The position numbers and the translations under genes are program-made. A stretch of DNA of 64,000 nucleotides from Zavarzinella formosa DSM 19928 (GTDB lineage: Bacteria > Planctomycetota > Planctomycetia > Gemmatales > Gemmataceae): the NCBI RefSeq assembly GCF_000255705.1, contig NZ_JH636439.1, positions 637,670 through 701,669 on the forward strand, written 5' to 3'. Under the pieces are notes generated by a model that saw only the letters and a program-made list of their open reading frames with translations, searched no databases and had not been told where the DNA came from. The stretch's first letter is position 1. Each line of letters begins with the position of its first letter. Of this stretch, positions 35,521-44,417 are shown piece after piece.

Positions 35521-37191
35521 ATGCAAATTTCATCGACTGTCACGGGCGCACTGACGACCGCCACCAGCGGCGGCCAAGCCAATGGTCGTTTGCAAGCCGC
35601 TGATCTGGCGGCGCAGTTGCTTCCCAGCGTGCCAATCACAGCCGTCGTGAAAAGCGTGCAAAGCGGGCAGGCGTTGCTTGATCTCGGGACCACAACACTC
35701 CTTTTGCGAACAACCGACAACTCGCTGACGCCCGGATCAACGGTGACCGTGCGGTTTCAAGAGAACGGCAAGGGAATCGTTGATCTTGGCGACGGCAAGA
35801 CCACCACCGTGACGCTCGAAACGGGTGACGCCACCGCCCCGGCAAACGCCAAGAGCGCTCCCGCGCCGACACGACTGTTCACCAATCCGGCAGTGTACAC
35901 GCCAGCTTTGCTGGCCCGGAACATTCCCACTTTCAGCCAGCCGATCATTCGGGTGGAAGTGTTGCCCGCACCTGATGCCACTCCGAAGGCTCCGGTGAAA
36001 ACGGTGGTTCCGACCGAGGCGGCGACCCCGGCGGAGGTTGCGGTTCCGGTGCCCGAGGGCGAGACACCAACGACGAATCAACCCGCCGCCCAACAAGCCG
36101 CGACTGTTGTTCCGCAACCCGTCGGGAAGCAAGTCACCGGGCCGACGGTTCAACAATCGCAACTTTATCCGGCTCTTCAAGCAGGAGAAGTTTTGGTGAG
36201 CAGCGATGGCCGGGAGTTCGCAGCTCGCTTCGCGGATGAAGTTCCGGACACTTCCAATGGCCCGGTTTTTGTGAAGGTGACGACGACCCCGCGTGGATTG
36301 GTTCTCACGCCCTTGGCTGACACGCCGCAGTTGCCGGTCCAATTGGCGACTGCTTTGATCCGATCATCGCCGAACCGTCCGGAGATTGGCACGGTGGTGC
36401 AGAATCTTTTTCAACCGGCGACGAAGGCCGAACCGGCGAGCGCAGTCGATGCTCAGACGACGAAGACCGGTGCCGCCGAGTCGCTCAAAAATCTGACTGA
36501 TTTTCTGACCGCCCTTCTTCCGCAGAAAGGCCAGCCACCTGACGCAGGACAGATTGCGCAATTCGTAAAACATGGCGGCTTGATGTATGAATCCAAACTT
36601 GCCGAGGCGGTGGCGAACAAGGTGACCCCCAAGGAGGCCGAACAGATTCCGGTCGGGGATGTGAAGGGCCAAGTGATGCAGGCCTTGAAAGAAGCGGGGC
36701 CGGTCGAACGGGCCACCCCTTTGCACGATGCGTTGAATTCCATCGAATCCCAACAAGCTTTGAACGTGTTGGCCTCCCAGTCAGGCGAGGGAATCCGGTT
36801 GCAATTGCCGGTTTGGGATCAGAACCAATGGCGAACGATGGATCTGACGATCACCCCTGAAATGGCCGACAACACTCCGGACGGGCGATCCTCGCAGGGT
36901 TACGACATCTTTATGCACACGGAAATGACGGAATTTGGGGACACTTATATTGACGTACAAGTGCATTCCGGTTCGTTTCGCAGCATCTTGTACATCGAAC
37001 AAGACAACGCCCGAAACGCGGCGAAGGCCGCTCTTGGGGATTTGAATCAGGAAGTGAGATCGATTGGTTTTCAGCAAGTGTTTGTGGATGTGCGAAGCAC
37101 TTCCGAATTGCCCGCAAAAACGCGGCAACAGGCGAATGCCTTCAAGGCGGGTGTTCCCGTCGGGGTTTCCATGCTTGATGTGAGGGTCTGA
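35521..37191 (+). CDS. fliK: FliK-like hook-length control protein
   Basis: A 556-residue protein. The N-terminal part (about 30-110) is beta-rich (VKSVQSGQALLDLGTTTLLL). A long Ala/Pro/Thr/Val-rich linker follows, then a C-terminal domain like the FliK hook-length domain (IRLQLPVWDQNQWRTMDLTI, HTEMTEFGDTYIDVQVHSG). FliK is exported and switches FlhB specificity when the hook is complete. The ATG at 35521 has AAGGGA at good spacing; a TTG at 35503 is less likely. It is followed 2 bp later by flhX. The assignment is by domain pattern and context; the N-terminal domain is unusual for FliK. Confidence 0.75.
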   Translation: MQISSTVTGALTTATSGGQANGRLQAADLAAQLLPSVPITAVVKSVQSGQALLDLGTTTLLLRTTDNSLTPGSTVTVRFQENGKGIVDLGDGKTTTVTLETGDATAPANAKSAPAPTRLFTNPAVYTPALLARNIPTFSQPIIRVEVLPAPDATPKAPVKTVVPTEAATPAEVAVPVPEGETPTTNQPAAQQAATVVPQPVGKQVTGPTVQQSQLYPALQAGEVLVSSDGREFAARFADEVPDTSNGPVFVKVTTTPRGLVLTPLADTPQLPVQLATALIRSSPNRPEIGTVVQNLFQPATKAEPASAVDAQTTKTGAAESLKNLTDFLTALLPQKGQPPDAGQIAQFVKHGGLMYESKLAEAVANKVTPKEAEQIPVGDVKGQVMQALKEAGPVERATPLHDALNSIESQQALNVLASQSGEGIRLQLPVWDQNQWRTMDLTITPEMADNTPDGRSSQGYDIFMHTEMTEFGDTYIDVQVHSGSFRSILYIEQDNARNAAKAALGDLNQEVRSIGFQQVFVDVRSTSELPAKTRQQANAFKAGVPVGVSMLDVRV

Positions 37192-37193
37192 CG

Positions 37194-37460
37194 ATGGCAA
37201 CCCAGAAAAGAGCCGTTGCCCTGCGATTCACACAGGGGGAAGACAATGCGCCCGTGGTGGTGGCCAAGGGAAAAGGGCGAATCGCGGAACAGATTATGAA
37301 GCTGGCCCGCGATAACAACATCCCCATCCGGGAAGACAAGAATCTGGTGCAGGTGTTGAGTCTGCTCAACATCGACCAAGAAATCCCCCCGCAGGCTTAC
37401 CAGGCGGTGGCCGCCATTCTTGCCTTCATTTACCGGCTGAACCAGCAGAAAAAAGGTTGA
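37194..37460 (+). CDS. FlhX, free-standing homologue of the FlhB C-terminal domain
   Basis: An 88-residue cytoplasmic protein aligned by eye to the C-terminal subdomain of the FlhB at 24534-25610: VVVAKGKGRIAEQIMKLARD against VVAKGSGVFARRIMRLAAEN, then NNIP and a matching end (FIYRLN against FVYKLR). FlhX/YlqH-type proteins lack the NPTH part and are known to substitute for cleaved FlhB-CC in some bacteria. It lies 2 bp after fliK, a partner pair that makes sense because FliK acts on this domain. It converges with the next gene, with a 1-bp gap. Confidence 0.85.
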   Translation: MATQKRAVALRFTQGEDNAPVVVAKGKGRIAEQIMKLARDNNIPIREDKNLVQVLSLLNIDQEIPPQAYQAVAAILAFIYRLNQQKKG

Positions 37461-37461
37461 A

Positions 37462-38118
37462 TTACTTCTTCGTCGTAATGGCCTTTTGGACTGTCACCGC
37501 GATCAACTTTGCGCCGGCCGCGTTCGGATGGATCTGGTCGGGGAACAGATCCGGCTTGTCGCTCAGGGCTGTGTAGAGATCGATCACCGGCAGATCGAGC
37601 GATTTGGCCACTTCTTCGATCTTCGGTTTCACTTTGTCTTTCACGACTGGTTCGGTGATGCCAAAGTTCCCCTTATAGGCCGGGACCGGCAGACACACAT
37701 ACACTTGCGGCTTCGCTTCCAGCGATTGGAATTCCTTGACGAACGCCTTGTAATCAGCCACGAAATTGGCTTCCAGCTTCCAATTTTGCGGCTTCGAGTC
37801 GTTGGTTCCGAGCTTGATGATGACGATGTTCGGGTTGAATTTCTTCGCATCGGTGAAGGCTTTTTCCTTCACATAAGGCTTGTCTCCCTTGCTCAACAAC
37901 GTCGCCCCGCTGACGCCGAAATTCTTCACTTCGTAACTGTCGCCCAACAGGTTTCCAAGCACCTTGGGGTAGTTGTTCACATCCCGATTTTCGACACCCG
38001 CCCCGAACGTGATGCTATCTCCGACGCAGGCGACCCGGATCGGGGCGTTGCCTTTTTTGTCGTCGGCAAAGGCAAGGGAACCGGCCACAAACAGAATTGC
38101 CAGACTCAACAAACGCAT
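37462..38118 (-). CDS. Exported SGNH/GDSL hydrolase
   Basis: A 218-residue protein with a signal peptide (1-18, ending LAFA). It carries the four SGNH blocks: GDSIT with catalytic S35, GVSGATL with G71, GTND with N106, and DQIHP with D194 and H197. It is probably a periplasmic esterase acting on acylated sugars or lipids; the exact substrate cannot be read from sequence. A short asparagine-lysine-rich segment follows the signal peptide. The gene stands alone between the flagellar locus and an ABC transporter. Confidence 0.88.
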   Translation of the reverse strand: MRLLSLAILFVAGSLAFADDKKGNAPIRVACVGDSITFGAGVENRDVNNYPKVLGNLLGDSYEVKNFGVSGATLLSKGDKPYVKEKAFTDAKKFNPNIVIIKLGTNDSKPQNWKLEANFVADYKAFVKEFQSLEAKPQVYVCLPVPAYKGNFGITEPVVKDKVKPKIEEVAKSLDLPVIDLYTALSDKPDLFPDQIHPNAAGAKLIAVTVQKAITTKK

Positions 38119-38301
38119 GGGAAAATCCCCGGAGAGAAACGGTGTGCGGGCGACAGGGAAGGTTCTACCGGAAAGAGGCCGGTGGTCGGCAAAAAAATGT
38201 GGTGAACCTGTCGGGCGGCCGGTACTCTACTTTCACCATGTGTTGAATGTTTTTGTTTCTTTCACCAGACCTCATGACGTCGTCGCGTGACATTTGGGAG
38301 A

Positions 38302-39864
38302 ATGCCGAAATTGGAAGCATCCGCACTTCGCTTTTTGCTTCTGTGTCTCGTCGGGATTGTCGGGCTATCCGGCCAAAGCCTGGGCCAGACTCCGAAATTA
38401 CGCTGGGGAACCGATCCGACCGGCGGCGCCCCTTACATCTTCAAAGACAAGAAAACCGGGGAATACACCGGCTTCGAGAAAGATGTGGCCGATTATTTGG
38501 CCGAAAAACTCGGACGTGAAGCCGAAATGGTTTCCGGGGATTGGGCCAACCTTCCGCAACAATTGAACAAACCCGCCGATGTCGCCGGTGGCGTGGACAT
38601 CGTTCTCAATGGTTACGAACTCCGCAAGGATCTCTCGACCCAATACGGCGTGACGAGGGCTTATTACGTTTACCGCCTGTCGCTTGTGGTCGGCGCGGAA
38701 ACAGGGATTCAAGGATGGGATGATCTCTCCGGCAAGTCCGTCGGCGTGTTGGGGGGAACGGTTGCCCACCGCTATCTGAAAAAGAGGTACGGCAAAGCCG
38801 GTCGCTTCCTCCCGTTGCTCTCAATTGATTTGAAGACCAACCCGGATGTGGCGAACGTCATGAAGCTCGTTAATGACGGGCGGATGGACGCCACCGTGCA
38901 AGACGGGCCGGCCGCATCGTATTTCCTTCAGGAATATCCGGATTTGAAACTGGCGGGCGGTCCAGTCCAACCAGGCGAATTGCCGGGCTATTACGTTATT
39001 TACTACCGAAAGACTGACGAGGAATTTGGCCGTCAATTGGATGCCGCGATTGCCGAAGGATTGCGATCCGGAGCGTTTCAAAAGATTTACGAGAAGTACG
39101 GCCTTTGGAATGCGGACCAAGAAAGCCTGACCGCCGAACTGGACAAACCGTGGCCACCGGCAAACTTGCCTGAAGAAGAAAGCCAGTGGCCCGAATTGAT
39201 CGGCGAATTGGTCGTCGCCGCCGGGATGACGATCCTGTTGGCTCTCCTTTCCTTCCCGCTTGCCATGTTGATCGGTTTCTTCGTCGGCATGGCCCGCGTG
39301 TATGGGCCTCGATGGCTATCCGTTCCGTGCGCTCTCTATGTGGAGGTTCTTCGTGGAACGCCGTTATTGTTGCAACTGTTTTTTATCTATTACATGATCC
39401 CGGAGTTGTTCTCGCGGGCCGGTCATGCCAACCTGATCGGGTGGCTCAGCCCGTTCGTCGCCGGGGTATTGGGGCTGGCGATCAACTACTCGGCCTACGA
39501 AGCGGAGATTTATCGTTCCGGATTTCTGGCGGTTCCCAAAGGGCAGATGGAGGCAGCTCTTTCCCTTGGGATGACACGTTGGACAGCCATTCGGCGGGTG
39601 ACGGCCCCACAGGCGTTCCGCGTGGTGATTCCACCGGTGACCAACGACTTCATCGCCTTGTTTAAAGACACATCCGCGTGTTCCATCATCTTCGTGACGG
39701 AGCTGACGCGAAAGTATAATGAGCTGTTTAACTTCAACCGAACCCTGATTGTGGAACTGGCGTTTTTGACGGCGGCCCTCTATTTGATGATGAGCTACCC
39801 GCTGGCGTTGTTGGCCCGGAGACTGGAACGGCGTTTGAGCTCGACGAAGGAGGTGGGAGCGTGA
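38302..39864 (+). CDS. Amino-acid ABC transporter, fused binding protein and permease
   Basis: A 520-residue fusion. It has a signal-like N-terminus (about 8-29), then a family-3 solute-binding domain (about 30-265: LRWGTDPTGGAPYIFKDKKT, then the lobe with GKSVGVLGGTVAH). The His/Glu/Gln-type permease follows (about 290-515), with the EAA-like loop ALSLGMTRWTAIRRVTAPQA. The binding domain should lie in the periplasm, tethered to its permease. The ATG at 38302 has GGGAG only 2-3 bases away, so a GTG at 38287 remains possible. It overlaps its ATPase gene by 4 bp. Glutamine or another polar amino acid is the likely substrate. Confidence 0.88.
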   Translation: MPKLEASALRFLLLCLVGIVGLSGQSLGQTPKLRWGTDPTGGAPYIFKDKKTGEYTGFEKDVADYLAEKLGREAEMVSGDWANLPQQLNKPADVAGGVDIVLNGYELRKDLSTQYGVTRAYYVYRLSLVVGAETGIQGWDDLSGKSVGVLGGTVAHRYLKKRYGKAGRFLPLLSIDLKTNPDVANVMKLVNDGRMDATVQDGPAASYFLQEYPDLKLAGGPVQPGELPGYYVIYYRKTDEEFGRQLDAAIAEGLRSGAFQKIYEKYGLWNADQESLTAELDKPWPPANLPEEESQWPELIGELVVAAGMTILLALLSFPLAMLIGFFVGMARVYGPRWLSVPCALYVEVLRGTPLLLQLFFIYYMIPELFSRAGHANLIGWLSPFVAGVLGLAINYSAYEAEIYRSGFLAVPKGQMEAALSLGMTRWTAIRRVTAPQAFRVVIPPVTNDFIALFKDTSACSIIFVTELTRKYNELFNFNRTLIVELAFLTAALYLMMSYPLALLARRLERRLSSTKEVGA

Positions 39865-40598
39865 TCCAAGTCACTCAATTGGTGAAAAGCCACGGCGTTC
39901 GTCGCATTCTCAGCGATGTCTGCATGAACGTGTCACCGGGGACGGTGGCCGCGATGATCGGCCCGTCCGGCGGGGGCAAAAGCACGTTGCTGCGCTGCAT
40001 CAACGGTTTGGAACAATTCGATTCCGGTGACATCCGGGTCGGGACCACCAAACTGGCCGCCAAGGGGGCGTCGGCCCCCGGCAAATTGCTGGACCTTCGC
40101 CGCACCATTGGCATGGTCTTTCAACAATTTCACTTGTTCCCGCACATGACGGCCTTGGAAAACGTGATGGCCGGCCCCCGGTTTGTTTTGCACCAAGCCC
40201 GCGACGAGGCGAGGAAGACGGCCGAGGCCCTGCTGGATCGTGTGGGATTGTCGCAACGAAAGAACGCCAAGCCGGAACAACTTTCCGGCGGGCAACAGCA
40301 GCGTGTTGCCATTGCCCGCGCTCTTGCGGTTAAGCCCCAGGCGATCCTGTTCGACGAACCGACCAGCGCCCTGGACCCCAAGATGGCGGACGAGGTGATG
40401 GGCGTCATCACCGATCTAGCCCGGCAGGGGCAGACGATGATTGTCGTCACTCATGCGATGAGCTTTGCCCGGCAGGTGGCCAATCACGTCGTCGTGATGG
40501 CCGAGGGCCGGGTGGCCGAGTCGGGGGTTCCGGGGCAGGTGTTTGACGATCCGCAGGCGGATGTGACCAAGGACTTTTTGAAACGGGCGGGCCATTAA
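39861..40598 (+). CDS. ABC transporter ATPase, polar amino-acid (GlnQ) type
   Basis: A 245-residue ATPase with Walker A GPSGGGKST (34-42), Q-loop MVFQQFHLFPHMT (85-97), signature LSGGQQQR (141-148), Walker B ILFDEPTSALDP and the switch histidine in VVTHAMSFA. This GlnQ-type subunit powers the fused binding protein/permease encoded directly upstream, with which it shares a 4-bp overlap. The GTG start at 39861 has AAGGAGG upstream. The last codons are 1 bp from mqnD, so mqnD is probably in the same mRNA. Confidence 0.93.
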   Translation: MIQVTQLVKSHGVRRILSDVCMNVSPGTVAAMIGPSGGGKSTLLRCINGLEQFDSGDIRVGTTKLAAKGASAPGKLLDLRRTIGMVFQQFHLFPHMTALENVMAGPRFVLHQARDEARKTAEALLDRVGLSQRKNAKPEQLSGGQQQRVAIARALAVKPQAILFDEPTSALDPKMADEVMGVITDLARQGQTMIVVTHAMSFARQVANHVVVMAEGRVAESGVPGQVFDDPQADVTKDFLKRAGH

Positions 40599-40599
40599 G

Positions 40600-41451
40600 A
40601 TGAGCAATAACAACGGCAAGCAAGTGATTCGCGTCGGGCACAGCCCCGATCCGGATGATGCCTTCATGTTCCATGCGTTGGCGAACGACAAGATCGACAC
40701 CGGCGACTTGCACTTCGTCCACGAATTGCAGGACATCGAAACGCTGAATCGCCGGGCGATGAAGGGAGAACTGGAAGTCTCCGCGATCAGCATTCATGCT
40801 TATTCGTATGTGATGGACAAATATGCCTTGCTGCCAAGCGGGTGTAGCATGGGGGACAAATACGGCCCGATGGTCGTGTCCCGCAAACCGCTGAGCATCG
40901 GCGACCTGAGCAAAGTCAAAATTGCCATTCCGGGCACGATGACAACCGCTTTCCTCACGCTTCGATTGCTGTTGCCGGGCGGGTTTGAATATGAAGTGAT
41001 GCCGTTTGACGAGATCATCAATGCCGTGGCCAGCGGAAAGGTCGAGGCCGGTTTGATTATTCACGAAGGACAACTCACGTTCCAAAATCAGGGCCTGAAA
41101 CTCGTCGTTGATCTCGGCGTCTGGTGGCAGGAAAAAACCGGGCTGCCATTGCCGTTGGGCGGCAACGTGGTCCGGCGGGACTTGGGCGATGAACTGATGT
41201 CCCGTGTTAGCAAACTCATCAAGGCGAGCATCCAATACTCGCTCGATCACCGGGCCGACGCTCTGCAACACGCTTTGAAGTATGCCCGCGACATGGACAT
41301 CACCCTCGCGGACAAGTTTGTGGGGATGTATGTCAACGAATGGACGCTGGACTATGGCCCGCGCGGTCGGGAAGCCGTCCGGCGGTTGCTCACCGAGGCA
41401 TATCAGGCGGGTGTGATCGCCAACCCAGTGGATGTGGCGTTTGTGGAGTAA
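40600..41451 (+). CDS. mqnD: 1,4-dihydroxy-6-naphthoate synthase (MqnD)
   Basis: A 283-residue protein of the futalosine menaquinone pathway. MqnD converts cyclic dehypoxanthine futalosine to 1,4-dihydroxy-6-naphthoate. Recognisable segments are VGHSPDPDDAFMFHALA, IETLNRRAMKGELEVSAIS, the VKIAIPGTMTTAFL stretch and IHEGQLTFQNQGLKL. The periplasmic-binding-protein-like fold is cytoplasmic here and there is no signal peptide. No other mqn gene is adjacent. It follows the ABC ATPase by one base. MqnA is a related alternative, but the SPDPDDAFM opening and IHEGQLTF fit MqnD better. Confidence 0.9.
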   Translation: MSNNNGKQVIRVGHSPDPDDAFMFHALANDKIDTGDLHFVHELQDIETLNRRAMKGELEVSAISIHAYSYVMDKYALLPSGCSMGDKYGPMVVSRKPLSIGDLSKVKIAIPGTMTTAFLTLRLLLPGGFEYEVMPFDEIINAVASGKVEAGLIIHEGQLTFQNQGLKLVVDLGVWWQEKTGLPLPLGGNVVRRDLGDELMSRVSKLIKASIQYSLDHRADALQHALKYARDMDITLADKFVGMYVNEWTLDYGPRGREAVRRLLTEAYQAGVIANPVDVAFVE

Positions 41452-41579
41452 GCCTTCGATTCTTGGGGTATTTGTGTTACGATGAAGCAGGTCAAAACGC
41501 GGACAGATTTATTTCGGCAAAAAGCCGTTATGTATCGTCCGCGTTTGTTGAAACGACCTGACGACTCACGGATGATGCC

Positions 41580-42287
41580 ATGATCTCGCTGGCCTCCTTT
41601 ACCACCCCGACCCATCGTTGTGTTTATCTGCCAAGCGAACAGGCCACCATGCGGTATGAGATGGTGGTCCAATGTACTCGTGAGGAATTGCAGAGCCGTT
41701 TGGACGCCGGGTGGCGGCGGTTTGGCCATGCGTTCTTTCGTCCGGTTTGCGAGACCTGCCGGGGTTGTCAGTCGCTTCGGGTGCCGATTTCCACATTCCG
41801 GTCAAACCGAAGCCAGCGAAGGGCGGTGCGGGACAATCAGGACTTGGAGCTTCGCATCGGCCCCGCCCAAGCCACGCGGGAAAAACTCCGGCTATATGAT
41901 CGGTTTCATGAACATCAAGTCGAGGCGAAGGGCTGGCCGGAGCATGATCCGAAAGACGTAAAATCCTATCGGGAAACGTTCGTCGAAGGGCCGCTGCCGA
42001 CCGAGGAGTGGTGTTATTATCTGGATGGCATCCTCATCGCCGTGGGCTATGTGGATGTTGTTCCGCGAGGGCTTTCGGCGATATATTTTTATTATGATCC
42101 CGATCACCGGGATCGCTCGCTCGGTACGTTCAACGTGATGCGGATTCTGGAAGAAGTCGCCCGGCGAAACATGCCTTTTGGGTATCTTGGGTATTTCGTT
42201 GAAGGTTGCCCGTCCGTGAGTTACAAAAAAAACTTTGGGCCAAATGAAGTGATTGGCCCGGATGGAAAATGGGTTCCTTTTCGGTGA
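41580..42287 (+). CDS. bpt: Aspartate/glutamate leucyltransferase (Bpt)
   Basis: A 235-residue aminoacyl-tRNA-protein transferase of the ATE1/Bpt type. It adds leucine from Leu-tRNA to proteins beginning with Asp or Glu, marking them for ClpS/ClpAP degradation. Recognisable features are the Cys-containing segment CETCRGCQSLRVPIS (near 55), SQRRAVRDNQDLEL, and the GNAT-like core with GLSAIYFYYDPDHRDRSLG and YFVEGCPSVSYKKNFGPNE. Length is at the family norm. It stands alone, 128 bp after mqnD, with its own upstream region. Confidence 0.92.
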   Translation: MISLASFTTPTHRCVYLPSEQATMRYEMVVQCTREELQSRLDAGWRRFGHAFFRPVCETCRGCQSLRVPISTFRSNRSQRRAVRDNQDLELRIGPAQATREKLRLYDRFHEHQVEAKGWPEHDPKDVKSYRETFVEGPLPTEEWCYYLDGILIAVGYVDVVPRGLSAIYFYYDPDHRDRSLGTFNVMRILEEVARRNMPFGYLGYFVEGCPSVSYKKNFGPNEVIGPDGKWVPFR

Positions 42288-42298
42288 TCCTTTCCGCG

Positions 42299-42757
42299 TC
42301 ACGGCACTCGTCGTTTGAACATCCAAGTGCCCGAGCTTGAAACCCCGGTAGTGCGTACTCCGAAACCTCCGTCTCCTGGTCCTCGCGCCGTCGACGTGGG
42401 TTGCCCAACTTGCTGATCGATCAGTTCCCATCCTTCGCTGCCGAGTTGATTCAAAATCTGAAGCTTTTGAAAAGCGACGGACCCGTCCTTTTTGAAGGCG
42501 GTCATTTTCAACTTGTCTGCCATCTCGCCCCAGCCTTTCAATTCCGCCTCTCCGGTCACGGTGATCCACCGGATCGTCACAGAGGCCGGGGTGGCTGGTG
42601 TTTCCGAACCATCGGCATTGGCGATGGCTGGCCGACTGGGAACATTGCGATAGGTGACTTCGGCATACTCCCATTTGGCCGGCTTGTCGGCGAGGGTGGG
42701 AGCGGCTTGGACGCTGACAGACAGCAGGATCAGGGCTGACAGTGAGAGGATTCGCAT
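42299..42757 (-). CDS. Small exported protein, function unknown
   Basis: A 152-residue protein with a signal peptide (MRILSLSALILLSVSVQAAP). A mature domain of about 130 residues starts with a WEYAEVTYRN motif and ends in a short Thr/Gly-rich tail. The WEY start, followed later by LNQLGSEGWELI, resembles the DUF4177-type small proteins. The start at 42757 has AGGAGA upstream at usable spacing; the longer in-frame extension has no signal-like character. It converges with bpt, with an 11-bp gap. Confidence 0.7.
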   Translation of the reverse strand: MRILSLSALILLSVSVQAAPTLADKPAKWEYAEVTYRNVPSRPAIANADGSETPATPASVTIRWITVTGEAELKGWGEMADKLKMTAFKKDGSVAFQKLQILNQLGSEGWELIDQQVGQPTSTARGPGDGGFGVRTTGVSSSGTWMFKRRVP

Positions 42758-42851
42758 GATGGTCGGTCTCCTAAAGTGATGGGAATCGATTCTACCATCT
42801 CTCGGGGAGGCTTCATGAAAGAAAGGTGAGAGTTTCACCCCTCAAGTCCCG

Positions 42852-44303
42852 TCATCGCAAGATCTCTTTCACGATCCGGCCCTCATGCCCGTCGAGGAGA
42901 CTCAATTCTTGATTGTTCCGCGAGTAGACGAGTTTCTTCGCGTCCAGCCCAAACAAGTGGAGCAGGGTGGCGTGGAAATCGTGTTGGGATACCTTGTTCT
43001 CGATGGCGTGATGACCGAATTCGTCGGTCGCTCCGTGAACGTGACCCCCTTTCATGCCACCGCCGGCGAACCACATCGTGAAACCGTAGGTGTTGTGGTC
43101 CCGGCCGACTTTCGCCGGGCCGGCATTGTTCTGAATCACCGGCAAACGGCCCATTTCGCCGCCCCACATTACCAGCGTCGAATCGAGGAGGCCACGTTGT
43201 TTCAGGTCCCGCACCAAGGCAGCCGCCGGTTTGTCGGTCTTTTTGCAGGCCGCCGGGAGAGTGGTGCGGATCGAGCCGTGATTGTCCCAGAACTGATTGC
43301 TCGTGAACACTTGAACGAAACGCACGCCGCGTTCGATGAGACGGCGGGCGATGAGGCAGCGGGCGCCGTAATCGGCTGTCGCCGGTTCGTTCATGCCGTA
43401 CATGTTTTTGATCGCCTCGGTCTCTTGCGAAAGATCGAGGGCTTCCTTCGCGGCCGTTTGCATTTGAGCGGCCAGGCCATAGCTTGCGATCCGGGCTTCC
43501 AAGTCCAGTTCGCCGGGTCGTTTGGAAAGATGATCGCGGTTTAACTCTTCCAGGTATTTCAGCAACTTTTGTTGCGGTTCACCCTTCAGATACGGCGGCG
43601 GGTCGAGATTGGGAATCCGTGGTTCACGGGGCCGGACAACCGTTCCCTGATAAACCGCCGGCAGCCAGCCGTTGGACCAGTGTTCCGTCGTGCTGACGGG
43701 CAGGCTGACCGGGTCTGGCAGGGCGACAAATGCGGGCAGAGTTTGCGTTTCCGAACCCAAGCCGTAACAAACCCAACTTCCAAGCGTCGGATGCCCGCTG
43801 ACGATCCGGCCGGTGTTCAACGCATGAATCGATTGAACATGGTTGTTCACATCCGTGTGCATCGACCGGACAACGCAGATGTCGTCGATCACTCCGGCGG
43901 TATGAGGCAACAATTCGGAAACATCAATTCCCGATTGCCCGTGTTTGGCGAACTTCCACGGCGAGCCGAGAACTGTCGAACTGGCCTCGGCCGCATTGTC
44001 GTATTTGATCTGGCCGGGAAAGGGTTTGCCGTCGAGTTTCGTCAATTCGGATTTCGGGTCGAGCAAATCCATGTGGCTCGGTCCTCCCTGCATGAACAGA
44101 GAGATCATTGCCTTGGCCTTCGGGGCATGATGCGGCTTTTTCAAGGCGAGGTCGAATCGTTTTCGCTCAAGATCCGGCTTCGCCGGTTCGGCCAGCAGTT
44201 GATCCCGGTTCAATATCCAGGCGAGGGCGAGGGTGCCGACCCCGAAAGTGCCGGAGTGGAGGGCTTGGCGCCGAGTCATGGGGAAAGAGGTATTTGAAGG
44301 CAT
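42852..44303 (-). CDS. DUF1501 protein with Tat-type signal
   Basis: A 483-residue exported protein. It has a twin-arginine-type signal (MTRRQALHSGTFGVGTLALA region), then a sulfatase-like DUF1501 fold with the family segments MISLFMQGGPSHMDLLDPK, CVVRSMHTDVNNH, ARCLIARRLIERGVRFVQVF and GGEMGRLPVIQ. These proteins are abundant in planctomycetes, usually beside cytochrome (PSD1/PSCyt) genes. The biochemical role is not established. It follows the cytochrome gene by 114 bp on the same strand and was probably transcribed after it. Confidence 0.85.
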   Translation of the reverse strand: MPSNTSFPMTRRQALHSGTFGVGTLALAWILNRDQLLAEPAKPDLERKRFDLALKKPHHAPKAKAMISLFMQGGPSHMDLLDPKSELTKLDGKPFPGQIKYDNAAEASSTVLGSPWKFAKHGQSGIDVSELLPHTAGVIDDICVVRSMHTDVNNHVQSIHALNTGRIVSGHPTLGSWVCYGLGSETQTLPAFVALPDPVSLPVSTTEHWSNGWLPAVYQGTVVRPREPRIPNLDPPPYLKGEPQQKLLKYLEELNRDHLSKRPGELDLEARIASYGLAAQMQTAAKEALDLSQETEAIKNMYGMNEPATADYGARCLIARRLIERGVRFVQVFTSNQFWDNHGSIRTTLPAACKKTDKPAAALVRDLKQRGLLDSTLVMWGGEMGRLPVIQNNAGPAKVGRDHNTYGFTMWFAGGGMKGGHVHGATDEFGHHAIENKVSQHDFHATLLHLFGLDAKKLVYSRNNQELSLLDGHEGRIVKEILR

Positions 44304-44417
44304 CGGGGATGCTCCGGCGTTCAGGAATCGACAGAGTGCGGGATGGCGCTGGGTCAATCGTCATGTCACAGACAAGAGATTTGCCACTTGCATGACGAGG
44401 CTCTTGTCTTCGCTCAT

